A stretch of 64,000 nucleotides of DNA from Chryseobacterium daecheongense (lineage in GTDB: Bacteria > Bacteroidota > Bacteroidia > Flavobacteriales > Weeksellaceae): assembly GCA_027920525.1 (NCBI GenBank), contig CP115858.1:1054001-1118000 (forward strand). The letters are read 5' to 3'. A model generated the notes under the pieces. The model had not been told where the DNA came from. It made no database searches and saw only the letters and a list, made by a program, of their open reading frames with translations. This document shows positions 1 through 8,814 of this stretch, in pieces. The position numbers and the translations under genes were made by a program. Every line of letters begins with the position of its first letter. The first letter of the stretch is position 1.

Positions 1-575
1 CCGGTTTCTCCGGTCATTCCGGAATCTATAAGGAAGATTGCTCCTTTTCCTTCTTCCCCTTCAGGAATAGCAACCCTATCGATATTTTCTTTGTTTTCGA
101 TAAGGATGGGAAGATTCATATAACAGATTAAAGGATCCATTCCTGAGCTTTTGCCGTGAAAATAGCTTTCCATTTCTCCAAAAACAGCTTTCAGTTTTTT
201 AAGATTTTCTTTGGAAATATTCTCCGGGTTAAGCTTATTCATAGAATAACGTTCAAAAATAGCAGCTACTAAAGCCCCTGAACTTCCTACCCCATATCCC
301 TGAGGAATATTGGAATCAAAGAAAAGTCCATTTGAAATATCTTTTTTAAAACTTTCTATATTAAGTTGGAAGTCATCAGAAAGATTAAGATCCGCAAGAA
401 AATCAGAATATTTCTGCAGATGCTGATTTGATTTCAATTCAAATTCAGAATTCAGATCAGAGAATTTTAAAGCTCCTTTATAGAAACTATAAGGTACCAC
501 AAGCCCTTGGGAATCTTCTATCATCCCATATTCTCCAAACAGAATTATTTTTGCGTAAAATAGAGGGTTCGTCAT
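1..575 (-). CDS. GHMP kinase, mevalonate kinase-like (partial, C-terminus cut off)
   Basis: Reading leftwards from the ATG at 575 gives 191 codons without a stop until the window ends, so the C-terminal part is missing. The product begins MTNPLFYAKIILFGEYGMIE. It carries the GHMP-kinase phosphate-binding loop PQGYGVGSSGALVAA (about residues 90-104) and a second motif, GEMESYFHGKSSGMDPL, in which H-GKSSGxD matches mevalonate kinases. The family phosphorylates small alcohols with ATP; mevalonate phosphorylation in isoprenoid synthesis is the likely role, since Flavobacteriia use the mevalonate pathway. The exact substrate is inferred from family resemblance only. It lies downstream of the metalloprotease gene on the same strand but is separated from it by a strong terminator. 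Confidence 0.8.
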   Translation of the reverse strand, partial: MTNPLFYAKIILFGEYGMIEDSQGLVVPYSFYKGALKFSDLNSEFELKSNQHLQKYSDFLADLNLSDDFQLNIESFKKDISNGLFFDSNIPQGYGVGSSGALVAAIFERYSMNKLNPENISKENLKKLKAVFGEMESYFHGKSSGMDPLICYMNLPILIENKENIDRVAIPEGEEGKGAIFLIDSGMTGET

Positions 576-708
576 CTTGACAATAAATCTTTTTGCAAAT
601 TTAAGATTATTCTGCTGAATATAATCAAAATCCGGGCCGAATTACAATATTTTTTGAACAATAATGGATTTATAACCATAAGCCTTATTCATACTTCCAA
701 CCTGATCA

Positions 709-751
709 ACCCAATAAAAAAGCCTGATCAAATCAGGCTTTTTTATTGGGT
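709..751 (-). terminator. Strong hairpin terminator after the metalloprotease gene
   Basis: A perfect 20-bp stem (709-728 with 732-751) has a 3-base CAA loop and an internal run of A/T on both sides. It begins two bases past the metalloprotease stop codon and insulates that gene from the GHMP kinase. The symmetry means it could stop transcription from either side. Confidence 0.9.
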
Positions 752-752
752 A

Positions 753-2918
753 TTATTGTTTTATTAATTTCTTTACTACTGTCTGTTTTTCCGTTTCTAC
801 AGAAACTATATAGTTTCCTGTTTGTATTGATGAAATATTAATTTCTGATTTATTTCCCTTTAATGAATCGGATGACAACACTAACCTTCCTGCTTCGTCG
901 TACATTTTATAGGACCTGAGATTTTCTTTAGCTGAAATGACAATCATATTCTTTGCTGGGTTAGGATAAATATTTACGGTATTGTCTTTTGTACTTACAT
1001 CTTCAATACCTAGAACAGCACAGGAAAAACCTGCTTTCCAACCACTTCCTGTTTCAGCAGGATCCGATACAAACCTTACAGTAATAGCACCTGTAGCATG
1101 AGTAGAAGTAAATACTCCCGGCAATGTATTCCCAGTTAAAGTCCCATTAGCAAACAAAGGTGAAGTTGTTGAAGGACCATTATAAATATACATATAATCA
1201 TAGTCTTCTTCCAATTCAAGTTCTGTAAAAGTCATGCTGAGCGCCGAGCCGGAACTCGGATAAAAAGTTTTTACAATAGTTTCATTATTACCATAAGCAC
1301 CATTCACCCCTCCTGTATCTGTAAATAATATACCTCCACACCAATTGGCATCTGTTAGAAATAACTGGGATCTTTGAAAAGCATTTGATCCCGAACAACC
1401 CGATCCTACAAAAAGTCTGTAGTAAGTGGCCGGTTGAAGGTTCGCTAAGCTAATATTTTGCGTGGTTGTATTTCCTGATGTCACAACTGTTCCGTCCATT
1501 GTTGTCAATTTATACTTCCATGAAGTAGAAGTTCCATCCGTAATAGTAGCATTTGCTGTATTTGTGGTAATATTAGAAATATTCATAGCCGTAATGCTAA
1601 GCGCACAAGGTGTTGTACAGTTGGTTCCCAGACAAGGTTTGGAGTCTACGGTATTCCTGATTAGTGCTGCAGGTTGCGGGCCAAATCCATTACTAAAACT
1701 TATTCCCACTCCTGAAACAAGGTGACAATAGCTCATGATCGTACCCTTTACCGTGGTGGCTGGAATCGGGCCTGTGCAGCCTTCACTATACCCGGCCTGT
1801 GCACCACATCCGTCTATTGCTGTTCCATTACCATTCCATGCACAAGCATGGGTATGGGGAGAACCTAAACTATGTCCCATTTCATGAGTCATTGCTTGGA
1901 TAGTCCATGAATAAACAGGAACATTGGAATAGGTCTGAGAGATGCCCGAATATGCATATTTATTTCCCGTGCAAAGTGAATTGAGATAGGCAATACTCGT
2001 TGTAGCCGGAGCATTTACTAAATGAGCAAGATCTCCATTAAAAGTAGGCCTGTTTGTTCTGAAGCTGCTAAGATTAGCACCAGGAGTACCTGTATAAGGA
2101 TCCGCAGTAGTCCAGATAAAAATTTCATTAAGGGCTACTTTTATATCATCATTATTATAAAGTGTTGCGATATTGTTATGAACAGCCGTAAGCCAATTCG
2201 TTACCGTTGTTGTATTGGAGCCGTTATTTTGATAAGGAGCAAAACAAACTTCATAATAAATCCGGACACAGTTTTCAGTAACAGCTTTATTAACAGTAGC
2301 AGGATCAAATGCTGTCTTTTGAACCTGATTTTCTTTTAACTCGTCTACTCCACAAACAAAAGGATTCGTGCCTGTAAGTTTTGACTCAGAATAGCTTACA
2401 AAATCTTCCGAATTCTTTATTTTTCCGACAATAACATTTCCTAATTCAGAGGATGAAGCTACTCCAACTACATCATCTTCAAAGAAGCTAAAAGCAACGA
2501 TCGAAGAATTATCTCCCTTAATGATACCTCTGTAATACGCCCCAGGGTTATATGGCACAATTTCCCCTGTATTGGTGGTTACTTTAAAGTTATCTGTAAA
2601 AATCTGATGTTTGTAAAGCTCTACGGTAAGCTTTTTATCTCCTTCGAAAGGGAATGAAATTTCAATAGATTCAGGCTTGTCTCTGACCAACTTTTTTAGA
2701 TTTACAGAATGAATAGTCATTGCAGTAATATCTGTGGCTGCCCTTTTATATTCCTCCATTTTAGGTGAAGTTCTATTAATATTGAAAAGATCATATTTCT
2801 CAAAGTGTTTACCTTGTTTATGATATTCTGATATTTTCTGCGAGACAGGCCTTAAATTCTGAGCAAAATTTAAGATAGAGCATAACGAAATGCTAAAAAG
2901 TAGAATTTTCTTTATCAT
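753..2918 (-). CDS. Secreted reprolysin-like zinc metalloprotease with CUB and T9SS sorting domains
   Basis: A 721-residue protease likely to be exported and then secreted or surface-attached by the type IX system. A signal peptide covers about residues 1-19 and is followed by a propeptide. The zinc site HEMGHSLGSPHTH is at residues 345-357, with a Met-turn IMSY at 394-397, as in metzincins of the reprolysin type. Cys189 (PFVCGVDE) could act as a cysteine switch keeping the zymogen inactive; this is an inference. A fibronectin type III-like segment (about 436-524) and a CUB-like domain (about 527-634) follow, and the C-terminus from about residue 650 (IYPNPAKN...) is a T9SS type A sorting domain. 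It probably degrades extracellular protein. It is transcribed alone, with its own terminator. Confidence 0.9.
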   Translation of the reverse strand: MIKKILLFSISLCSILNFAQNLRPVSQKISEYHKQGKHFEKYDLFNINRTSPKMEEYKRAATDITAMTIHSVNLKKLVRDKPESIEISFPFEGDKKLTVELYKHQIFTDNFKVTTNTGEIVPYNPGAYYRGIIKGDNSSIVAFSFFEDDVVGVASSSELGNVIVGKIKNSEDFVSYSESKLTGTNPFVCGVDELKENQVQKTAFDPATVNKAVTENCVRIYYEVCFAPYQNNGSNTTTVTNWLTAVHNNIATLYNNDDIKVALNEIFIWTTADPYTGTPGANLSSFRTNRPTFNGDLAHLVNAPATTSIAYLNSLCTGNKYAYSGISQTYSNVPVYSWTIQAMTHEMGHSLGSPHTHACAWNGNGTAIDGCGAQAGYSEGCTGPIPATTVKGTIMSYCHLVSGVGISFSNGFGPQPAALIRNTVDSKPCLGTNCTTPCALSITAMNISNITTNTANATITDGTSTSWKYKLTTMDGTVVTSGNTTTQNISLANLQPATYYRLFVGSGCSGSNAFQRSQLFLTDANWCGGILFTDTGGVNGAYGNNETIVKTFYPSSGSALSMTFTELELEEDYDYMYIYNGPSTTSPLFANGTLTGNTLPGVFTSTHATGAITVRFVSDPAETGSGWKAGFSCAVLGIEDVSTKDNTVNIYPNPAKNMIVISAKENLRSYKMYDEAGRLVLSSDSLKGNKSEINISSIQTGNYIVSVETEKQTVVKKLIKQ

Positions 2919-3060
2919 TATTAATTTTTATACAAATAAACAAAAAAAATCTACACCTAGTGATTAATCGTCATGAAAATTATTAAAATGATAAGTACAA
3001 TATAACAAAAAGGCTATTTAATTAACAATATGCTTCTATCATTTTTTAGACCTGTTAAAA

Positions 3061-3090
3061 TAAAAAAGACGCTTATAAGCGTCTTTTTTA
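3061..3090 (-). terminator. Perfectly palindromic terminator after the UMF1 transporter
   Basis: A 30-base perfect palindrome centred at 3075/3076 contains GACGCTTATAAGCGTC flanked by A- and T-runs. It lies 10 bases beyond the stop codon of the leftward transporter gene. Confidence 0.85.
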
Positions 3091-3100
3091 TTTATGTCGT

Positions 3101-4591
3101 CTACAATGTATCACGATCTTTCAGCATTTTGACCTTCAGGAACCTAATCAGTATAAGACCAACCCCAAAGAATAAAGTCATTGAAAGGGCAGCAATACGC
3201 ATATTATTAAAATGCTCAATCAATGTTGCGAAAATAAATGTTCCGATAATAATGGCTATTTTTTCCAATACATCATAAAAACTAAAATAGGTTGTATTTT
3301 CCATTGAATCTTCAGGTAACAGTTTTGAATATGTTGATCTGGACATGGCCTGAAGCCCGCCCATCACTAAACCTACAACTGCTGCAACTCCATAAAATTG
3401 ATATTCAACATTTGGATTTTCTTTATTTAAGAAATAGGCCCATAGACAGGCTACAATCCATAACACAATAGCGATAGAAATTACATTTTTATTTCCTATT
3501 CTCTTTGATAATCTGGAGAAAATTATAGCTCCTATAATTGCCTCGATCTGGATTACCAGAAGAGTCCCTATAAGCTTATCCTGTGCGAGATTAATTTCAC
3601 TTTTACCAAATAGCGTAGCCATGAGGAAAATGGTTTGCATTCCCACACTATAAAAAAAGAAACTCGAAAGGAAAAATTTCAGATTTTTATCTTTAAAAAG
3701 CTCATTTCCTACCTTAAAAAGTTCATGAAAGCTTTCTTTGGCAATATCTTTATAAAAGCTCATATTATCTTTAAGTACCTCAAAAAAACCTCCTTGTTCT
3801 GCGTGCTTTTTGAATATATTCTTATAATTTAATAAAACCAGATCCTTTGGCAGGTTATCTTTTACATTTCCAAATTGTGGCAAATGTTTAAAAGTATACT
3901 GGGAAAAACCAAACCACCATGCTCCCGTTAATAAGAAACTTATTCTTGTAAATAAAAGTTGTTGGGCAGCACCTTTAGCGAAAACCTGAATCAGAACTAA
4001 ACAAATAACAACTAAAACTACAGAACCAATATAACCGTAGACATAACCTTTTGCTGAAAGAGCATCCTGCTTATCCGGAGTTGCGATATCGGGTAAAAAT
4101 GAGTTATAGAATACCAGACTTCCCCAAAATCCTACACTTGCTGTAATACTGAAAAGTAATCCTAAAAATACATTATGCATTCCTGTAAACATAGCCAATC
4201 CCATACATGAAGTAGCTCCAAGATAACAGAAGAATTGCAAAAATGATTTTTTATTTCCGATCGTATCTGCCAAAGAAGATAAAAATGGAGATAATAATAC
4301 TACGATAAAGAACGATATGGTAAGTGAATATCCATACACTGCATCAGGTTGATATTCTTTTCCAAAAATCTTTATTAAATGCCTTACAGGAACATCAATC
4401 CATTGTTTTGTCTCAGTTACATACTCCTTTTTTTCATATGCGGTAGTAAGAATAGAATAATAAATAGGAAAGATGGTAGAGGTAATAACCAAAGAGTAAA
4501 CAGAATTGGCCCAGTCGTACACTGCCCAGGCCTTCATTATCTTTGGATTATTCTTAATATTTTTTGGTCGTTGATTCTCTGTTTCGGACAT
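3101..4591 (-). CDS. MFS transporter of the UMF1 / Atg22-like family
   Basis: A 496-residue polytopic inner-membrane protein with about 12 hydrophobic segments. The N-terminus (KAWAVYDWANSVYSLVITS) has the YDWANS motif typical of the UMF1 family, related to yeast vacuolar effluxer Atg22. A longer hydrophilic loop occurs around residues 230-290. The family is believed to move amino acids or other small metabolites, but the bacterial substrates are mostly unknown, so none is assigned. It has its own -7 box upstream and its own terminator, so it is probably monocistronic. Confidence 0.8.
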   Translation of the reverse strand: MSETENQRPKNIKNNPKIMKAWAVYDWANSVYSLVITSTIFPIYYSILTTAYEKKEYVTETKQWIDVPVRHLIKIFGKEYQPDAVYGYSLTISFFIVVLLSPFLSSLADTIGNKKSFLQFFCYLGATSCMGLAMFTGMHNVFLGLLFSITASVGFWGSLVFYNSFLPDIATPDKQDALSAKGYVYGYIGSVVLVVICLVLIQVFAKGAAQQLLFTRISFLLTGAWWFGFSQYTFKHLPQFGNVKDNLPKDLVLLNYKNIFKKHAEQGGFFEVLKDNMSFYKDIAKESFHELFKVGNELFKDKNLKFFLSSFFFYSVGMQTIFLMATLFGKSEINLAQDKLIGTLLVIQIEAIIGAIIFSRLSKRIGNKNVISIAIVLWIVACLWAYFLNKENPNVEYQFYGVAAVVGLVMGGLQAMSRSTYSKLLPEDSMENTTYFSFYDVLEKIAIIIGTFIFATLIEHFNNMRIAALSMTLFFGVGLILIRFLKVKMLKDRDTL

Positions 4592-4610
4592 TTCAAATAT
4601 ATTAGATGCA

Positions 4611-4618
4611 CAAAAATA
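4611..4618 (-). promoter_or_regulatory. -7 box for the UMF1 transporter gene
   Basis: On the minus strand this reads TATTTTTG, matching the Bacteroidota TAnnTTTG element, 20 bases before the start codon. A second match (TATATTTG, 4594-4601) lies only three bases from the ATG. No TTG was seen at the expected -33 distance. Confidence 0.5.
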
Positions 4619-4620
4619 GA

Positions 4621-4642
4621 AAAACCGCTGAATATTCAGCAG
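4621..4642 (-). terminator. Hairpin upstream of the transporter promoter
   Basis: The sequence AAAAC-c-GCTGAATATTCAGC-a-GTTTT forms a stem with one mismatch. Read leftwards it is followed by a T-rich run. It could catch read-through from the thiolase gene just before the transporter's own promoter. Confidence 0.6.
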
Positions 4643-4740
4643 TTTTTTTTATTAATTAGAATATCCTGATATATTATCAATTCTTTAAATACTATTGATA
4701 TGTAGAGGTCTTGAATTATAATTACAGGTTTTAAAACAAA

Positions 4741-4765
4741 AATTGGAGCCTTTAAAGCTCCAATT
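4741..4765 (-). terminator. Terminator after the thiolase gene
   Basis: Nine-base perfect arms (AATTGGAGC 4741-4749, GCTCCAATT 4757-4765) are followed, in the leftward direction, by a T-rich tract. It lies 25 bases beyond the thiolase stop codon. Confidence 0.85.
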
Positions 4766-4790
4766 CAAATATTTAAAAAGAATTTGAATA

Positions 4791-5969
4791 CTAGATATTT
4801 TCAATAACAATAGCTGAAGCACCTCCACCACCATTACAGATAGCAGCAGCCCCATATTTAGCATTGTTTTGTTTTAAAACATTAATCAGAGTAACAATAA
4901 TCCTTGAACCAGAGCTTCCCAGTGGATGTCCTAAAGCGACAGCCCCTCCATTTACATTTACTTTGGCGGCATCTAATCCTAAGATCTTATTATTAGCCAA
5001 ACCAACGACTGAAAATGCTTCATTAAATTCAAAGAAATCGATATCTGTAAGTTCTAACCCCGCTTTTTTAAGCGCAATAGGTAAAGCTTTAGCAGGTGCT
5101 GTTGTAAAGTTTTCAGGCTCCTGAGCTGCATCAGCGTAAGAAACGATCTTCGCTAAAGGCTTAAGTCCTAATTCTTCCATTTTTTCTTTAGACACAAGAA
5201 TCAAAGCTGAAGCACCGTCATTTAAAGTTGAGGCATTAGCTGCAGTTACAGTTCCTGCTTCTTTTTTAAATACTGTTGGAAGTGTTGGCAATCTGTCAAA
5301 ATTAACAGCTTTATACTCTTCATCTTCAGCAAAAATTACAGGTTCCCCTTTTCTTTGAGGAATCTCAACAGATACAACCTCATCATTGAATTTACCTTCA
5401 CTCCATGCTTTAGCTGATCTTTTATAAGATTCGATAGCAAACTGGTCTTGCTCCTCTCTTGAGATAGAATAATCTGTTGCGCATTTTTCTGCGCAAACAC
5501 CCATGTGAACTTTATTGTAAACATCTGTCAGACCGTCTAAAACCATTCCATCCTGCATTTTAACATCGCCTAACTTGGTTGCTATTCTTGCGTTATAATA
5601 ATGAGGTACTGAAGACATATTTTCCATTCCTCCGGCAACGATTATATCTACATCACCTGCTTTAATAGCTTGTGCCGCCATTGTTACGGCTTTCATTCCT
5701 GAAGCACAAACTTTATTTACTGTTGTGGACGGAGTTTCGATAGAAAGTCCTGCTCCTAATGCCACCTGACGGGCAGGTGCCTGCCCTTCTCCTGCCTGTA
5801 ATACGTTCCCCATGTAAATTTCCTGAACCAATTTCGGATCAAGACCAATTTTGTCTAATGCTCCTTTTACGGCAACAGTTCCCAGCTTTGTAGCAGGAAC
5901 AGTTGATAAACTTCCCATAAAACTCCCCATTGGTGTTCTTACTGCGGAAACGATGAATACTTCTTTCAT
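4791..5969 (-). CDS. Acetyl-CoA C-acetyltransferase (thiolase)
   Basis: A 392-residue type II thiolase of normal length. Family members condense two acetyl-CoA or cleave 3-ketoacyl-CoA. The nucleophilic Cys88 sits in NKVCASGMKAV, the catalytic His348 in GGAVALGHPLGSSG, and the second Cys378 in AICNGGGGASA, so all catalytic residues are present. Possible roles are the first step of the mevalonate pathway (a GHMP kinase lies nearby), fatty acid oxidation (etfAB is about 5.5 kb away) or short-chain metabolism; sequence alone does not decide. It is transcribed alone and ends at its own hairpin. Confidence 0.93.
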   Translation of the reverse strand: MKEVFIVSAVRTPMGSFMGSLSTVPATKLGTVAVKGALDKIGLDPKLVQEIYMGNVLQAGEGQAPARQVALGAGLSIETPSTTVNKVCASGMKAVTMAAQAIKAGDVDIIVAGGMENMSSVPHYYNARIATKLGDVKMQDGMVLDGLTDVYNKVHMGVCAEKCATDYSISREEQDQFAIESYKRSAKAWSEGKFNDEVVSVEIPQRKGEPVIFAEDEEYKAVNFDRLPTLPTVFKKEAGTVTAANASTLNDGASALILVSKEKMEELGLKPLAKIVSYADAAQEPENFTTAPAKALPIALKKAGLELTDIDFFEFNEAFSVVGLANNKILGLDAAKVNVNGGAVALGHPLGSSGSRIIVTLINVLKQNNAKYGAAAICNGGGGASAIVIENI

Positions 5970-6032
5970 GTGTATGATTTATTTTTTTTATTGATATATG
6001 TAACCTTACGGCTTCATTTTATTTGATAGTAA

Positions 6033-6452
6033 TTAGTTCATTTCTTCGACTTTACTAATTATAAATTCTGTCGTTTTATTATTATATTCTGAAGTAATTT
6101 TGATAAAATTACGATCAGTTTCTAAAACCCTGTTTACCAACACTTCTCCCAGCTTCATAGGGTAGCTTTCTTCAGATTTGGCTATCAGCGTAACTTTATA
6201 ATTACAATCATCTACGAAATCTAATCGTGATTTTATATAGTCTTTACCTTTGTTATAATATTCTGTTTGAATATTGTCTTGTACAGTCATTACCCATTCA
6301 TCAATAGGCATATCCACACGTAAGAATTTTCCTGTTTTTATATTCTGACATTTTGCAGGTTGATCTGAAGTCAGAAAAATATTTTGCTGGGCTCTTACCT
6401 GTGAAAAACTTAAGACAAAAAGCAAAATGAATAAAATGTTGAGATGTTTCAT
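6033..6452 (-). CDS. Small secreted or periplasmic protein of unknown function
   Basis: A 139-residue protein with a clear signal peptide (about 1-21, ending VRAQ). The rest is hydrophilic with alternating beta-like stretches; two cysteines (CQN and DDCNY) might form a disulfide. I do not recognise the family. Its ATG overlaps the stop codon of the upstream membrane-protein gene (ATGA), so the two are probably translationally coupled and may work together in the envelope. Confidence 0.7.
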   Translation of the reverse strand: MKHLNILFILLFVLSFSQVRAQQNIFLTSDQPAKCQNIKTGKFLRVDMPIDEWVMTVQDNIQTEYYNKGKDYIKSRLDFVDDCNYKVTLIAKSEESYPMKLGEVLVNRVLETDRNFIKITSEYNNKTTEFIISKVEEMN

Positions 6453-6835
6453 ATTTTTGTTGTGTTTTTTTTAATTAATAATAAAAAAGCTCCTAAAAAC
6501 TCTATAATCCATCCCCATTTGAGCTTAACCACACCCGCAAATGTCTCTCTCCATGATGCAAAAGGAAGAAAACTGAAATAATTCAAAGATTGCATTTTAA
6601 TGGCAGCCAGGGTAAATATAAACAAAAGGATAAGTAAAAAGCCTAAAATTTGCCCCATTTTAAAACGATTGTTAACCACTCCAAAAAGAGCACAAACACC
6701 CAAAATCCAGCAAATTATTGCCAGTGAGTGATCCAGCTTCCAGTAATTCCAGTTTCCAATTACAGGAACATGAACCAGCGGTAAAAAGCTTCCTGCGATT
6801 ACTAATAATGATCCTATTAACTGAATATTTTTCAT
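6449..6835 (-). CDS. Small integral membrane protein of unknown function
   Basis: Starting at the ATG at 6835 (MKNIQLIGSLLVIAGSF...) gives 128 residues with four predicted transmembrane segments. An earlier in-frame ATG at 6871 lies inside the terminator hairpin of the upstream gene and would add residues that do not look like a membrane-protein N-terminus, so the internal start is preferred. Glycine, tryptophan and proline near the loops recall small DUF-type membrane proteins, but no family is assigned. It overlaps the next gene by four bases (ATGA). Confidence 0.7.
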   Translation of the reverse strand: MKNIQLIGSLLVIAGSFLPLVHVPVIGNWNYWKLDHSLAIICWILGVCALFGVVNNRFKMGQILGFLLILLFIFTLAAIKMQSLNYFSFLPFASWRETFAGVVKLKWGWIIEFLGAFLLLIKKNTTKI

Positions 6836-6864
6836 AATTCTTAAAATGCCAAAATACAAAAAAA

Positions 6865-6886
6865 AACACACTTATAAAAGCGTGTT
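6865..6886 (-). terminator. Terminator after the 355-residue envelope protein gene
   Basis: Nine-base arms (6865-6873 and 6878-6886, one G-U wobble in the RNA) with a four-base loop precede a long T-run in the leftward direction. It lies 25 bases past the stop codon at 6912. Confidence 0.75.
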
Positions 6887-6911
6887 CAATATCATGATAT
6901 CCTATTAAAAA

Positions 6912-7979
6912 TCAAAACATTAAATTGAAAATTTCTAAACCTATTTGTATCCCGTTTTTGTTTTTCATCAGGGCATCATCATTAAAAATAGGAGTAAGAT
7001 CTTTTTTCACATATAAACTAATCCCACGATAGCCTATACTCAATTTTGTTCCAAAAAGGAAAGGATTCATCCCATCTTCTATCCTCTGTTTAAAAATATT
7101 CCTGTTTGACTCTTCATTGGAATATCTGTATTTTATTTTACTTCCGATTTTTACGCCTCCATATACACCAAGACCTATCCTTAACTGTGGCTGACTGTTA
7201 TCCAGAAATTTCTCACCACCATAATTTACGTACTTAGGATTTAGTACAAACTGCACTTCAAGAGGAATTTCAATGTATTCTGCTTTTAATTGTGAAGATT
7301 TCAGATTACCCATCGTAAAAGGTCTTTGAAAGAGTTTTCCATCAGCTTGTGCAAAAACCATTGGTTTATTCACATTATAGATATCCGATCTCAACCCAAC
7401 TCCAAAATTCAGCAATACGGGGCTGGCATTACTCCCTGCCTGTACTTCAAATCTAAACTGATAAGAAAGAGACCCTGACTTTCCTGAACGAAGTTCTTCA
7501 GAATCGTTAGAAAAATTAAACGGAGCAGACTTATCTGTAAGATTTAAAAAGCCTCCACCAATAAGAACCCCTGCATGATTTAAAAGACGTTTCATATCTG
7601 TTTTTTTCTCATCAATACTTTTACCCAGAACAGATTTTCTTACTTTCTCTTTTGTTATATCCTCAAAGCTTTCTTTTTCAGCATCAACCTTTTCATTAAT
7701 ACTATTTTCATACTTCACTGCAATTTCATCATTCATTTTTTTCTTATCATCAGCAGAAATCTTTCCATCCTTAAAGTCTTTATCAACAGCATCAAGCTCT
7801 ACATTCATTTTTGTCTTTTCTGAAGTAATAATACTGTCGATTTTTGCAGTATAATTATTAATTTTTTCTTTCAAAGTTTCCCGGGAACGGGAATCGTAAT
7901 AATTCGCTGATTTTTCCTGTGAAAAAGCCATTACAGAAGCAGTCATCATGATGGCAGAAATTAGAGCTTTATTTTTCAT
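6912..7979 (-). CDS. Predicted outer-membrane protein with an N-terminal coiled coil
   Basis: 355 residues. A signal peptide spans about 1-20 (cut near AFSQ). Residues about 30-125 are rich in Lys, Glu and Asp and look like a coiled coil. From about residue 130 the sequence has alternating hydrophobic and polar beta strands and ends in phenylalanine, as outer-membrane barrels often do. Plausibly a periplasm-spanning or cell-wall-associated barrel protein; no precise family is recognised. It follows the sigma factor and membrane-protein genes on the same strand with an 82-base gap, and may be part of their operon or a target of the regulon. Confidence 0.7.
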   Translation of the reverse strand: MKNKALISAIMMTASVMAFSQEKSANYYDSRSRETLKEKINNYTAKIDSIITSEKTKMNVELDAVDKDFKDGKISADDKKKMNDEIAVKYENSINEKVDAEKESFEDITKEKVRKSVLGKSIDEKKTDMKRLLNHAGVLIGGGFLNLTDKSAPFNFSNDSEELRSGKSGSLSYQFRFEVQAGSNASPVLLNFGVGLRSDIYNVNKPMVFAQADGKLFQRPFTMGNLKSSQLKAEYIEIPLEVQFVLNPKYVNYGGEKFLDNSQPQLRIGLGVYGGVKIGSKIKYRYSNEESNRNIFKQRIEDGMNPFLFGTKLSIGYRGISLYVKKDLTPIFNDDALMKNKNGIQIGLEIFNLMF

Positions 7980-8061
7980 TTTTCTTATTTTTATTAATTA
8001 TTCCAGCTGTCCAGCTGCATTTGAGTTGGATGATATATTGTGATTATAAGTCGAGATTGTT

Positions 8062-8814
8062 TTAATCTGTTTTGGTATGGACAGTGACTCCTAATGTTAC
8101 AGCCGCTTTTGAAAGGTGCGGTTTTAATTTATCCAATTCAATTCTTATGTATGGTCCTTTTTCCAGGTTTCCTTGTATTTTATCATATTCTCTTCCTACA
8201 AGCAAGTCTGAAGCCTCTATATATTTTGCAGTTTTTTTCTCAGTTTTTTGATTAACCGTACCTAATTTATTTTCAGATATCTTTTCTTCCTCGGGAATTA
8301 CAAGATCAACAGGCTTTATTTGAACGCCAGATGCTATAGGATGAAGATCGTGATCTGCTTCATAATTTGACACTTTAATATCCTTTGTAATAGCCCTATT
8401 ATGATCACGATTGGATGTGATACTATCTACTCTTTCCTTCTCTTTACCATTTGTTGCAATACTACGATCAACAATATCCGAAGATATAGCAGAATGATCC
8501 AGATGCTCATTCCGGAATACTAACTCTGGGTTATTATCTAAAGTCTCAGTTTTCTCGTTTGACTTGTCATGGGCAATTATATGTGCAGTTTTTGTCCTGT
8601 CTATATTAAAATAAACAAGAATTCCTGAAGATAATAAGAACAAAATAATTGCTGCATATTTCCACCACTTATAAGGCGATGAAACAGGTAGATTTTCAAC
8701 TGAAATATCTGCTTCATCCAAACCTGTTTCTATTTTGTTCCAAAGATCATGAGATGGCTTTATCTCCATTTCTTCATATCCGGATTTTAATTTATTCAGC
8801 ATTTTGTTTTTCAT
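8062..8814 (-). CDS. Single-pass membrane protein, probable anti-sigma factor
   Basis: About 250 residues from the ATG at 8814 (alternative starts at 8838 and 8802). The cytoplasmic part contains KPSHDLWNKIETGLDEA, resembling the short helical N-terminus of Bacteroidota anti-sigma proteins. One transmembrane helix follows (WWKYAAIILFLLSSGILVYF, about residues 54-73), then a long charged periplasmic part. It starts within or next to the end of the ECF sigma gene, a typical sigma/anti-sigma arrangement. The role is inferred from position and topology; no zinc-binding anti-sigma motif (HxxxCxxC) is seen. The start is uncertain because no ribosome-binding signal helps. Confidence 0.65.
   Translation of the reverse strand: MKNKMLNKLKSGYEEMEIKPSHDLWNKIETGLDEADISVENLPVSSPYKWWKYAAIILFLLSSGILVYFNIDRTKTAHIIAHDKSNEKTETLDNNPELVFRNEHLDHSAISSDIVDRSIATNGKEKERVDSITSNRDHNRAITKDIKVSNYEADHDLHPIASGVQIKPVDLVIPEEEKISENKLGTVNQKTEKKTAKYIEASDLLVGREYDKIQGNLEKGPYIRIELDKLKPHLSKAAVTLGVTVHTKTD

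Noticed and set aside
1462..1725. Open frame of 87 codons on the plus strand
   Set aside because: It lies wholly within the metalloprotease gene on the other strand, has no homology features and is a shadow of that gene.
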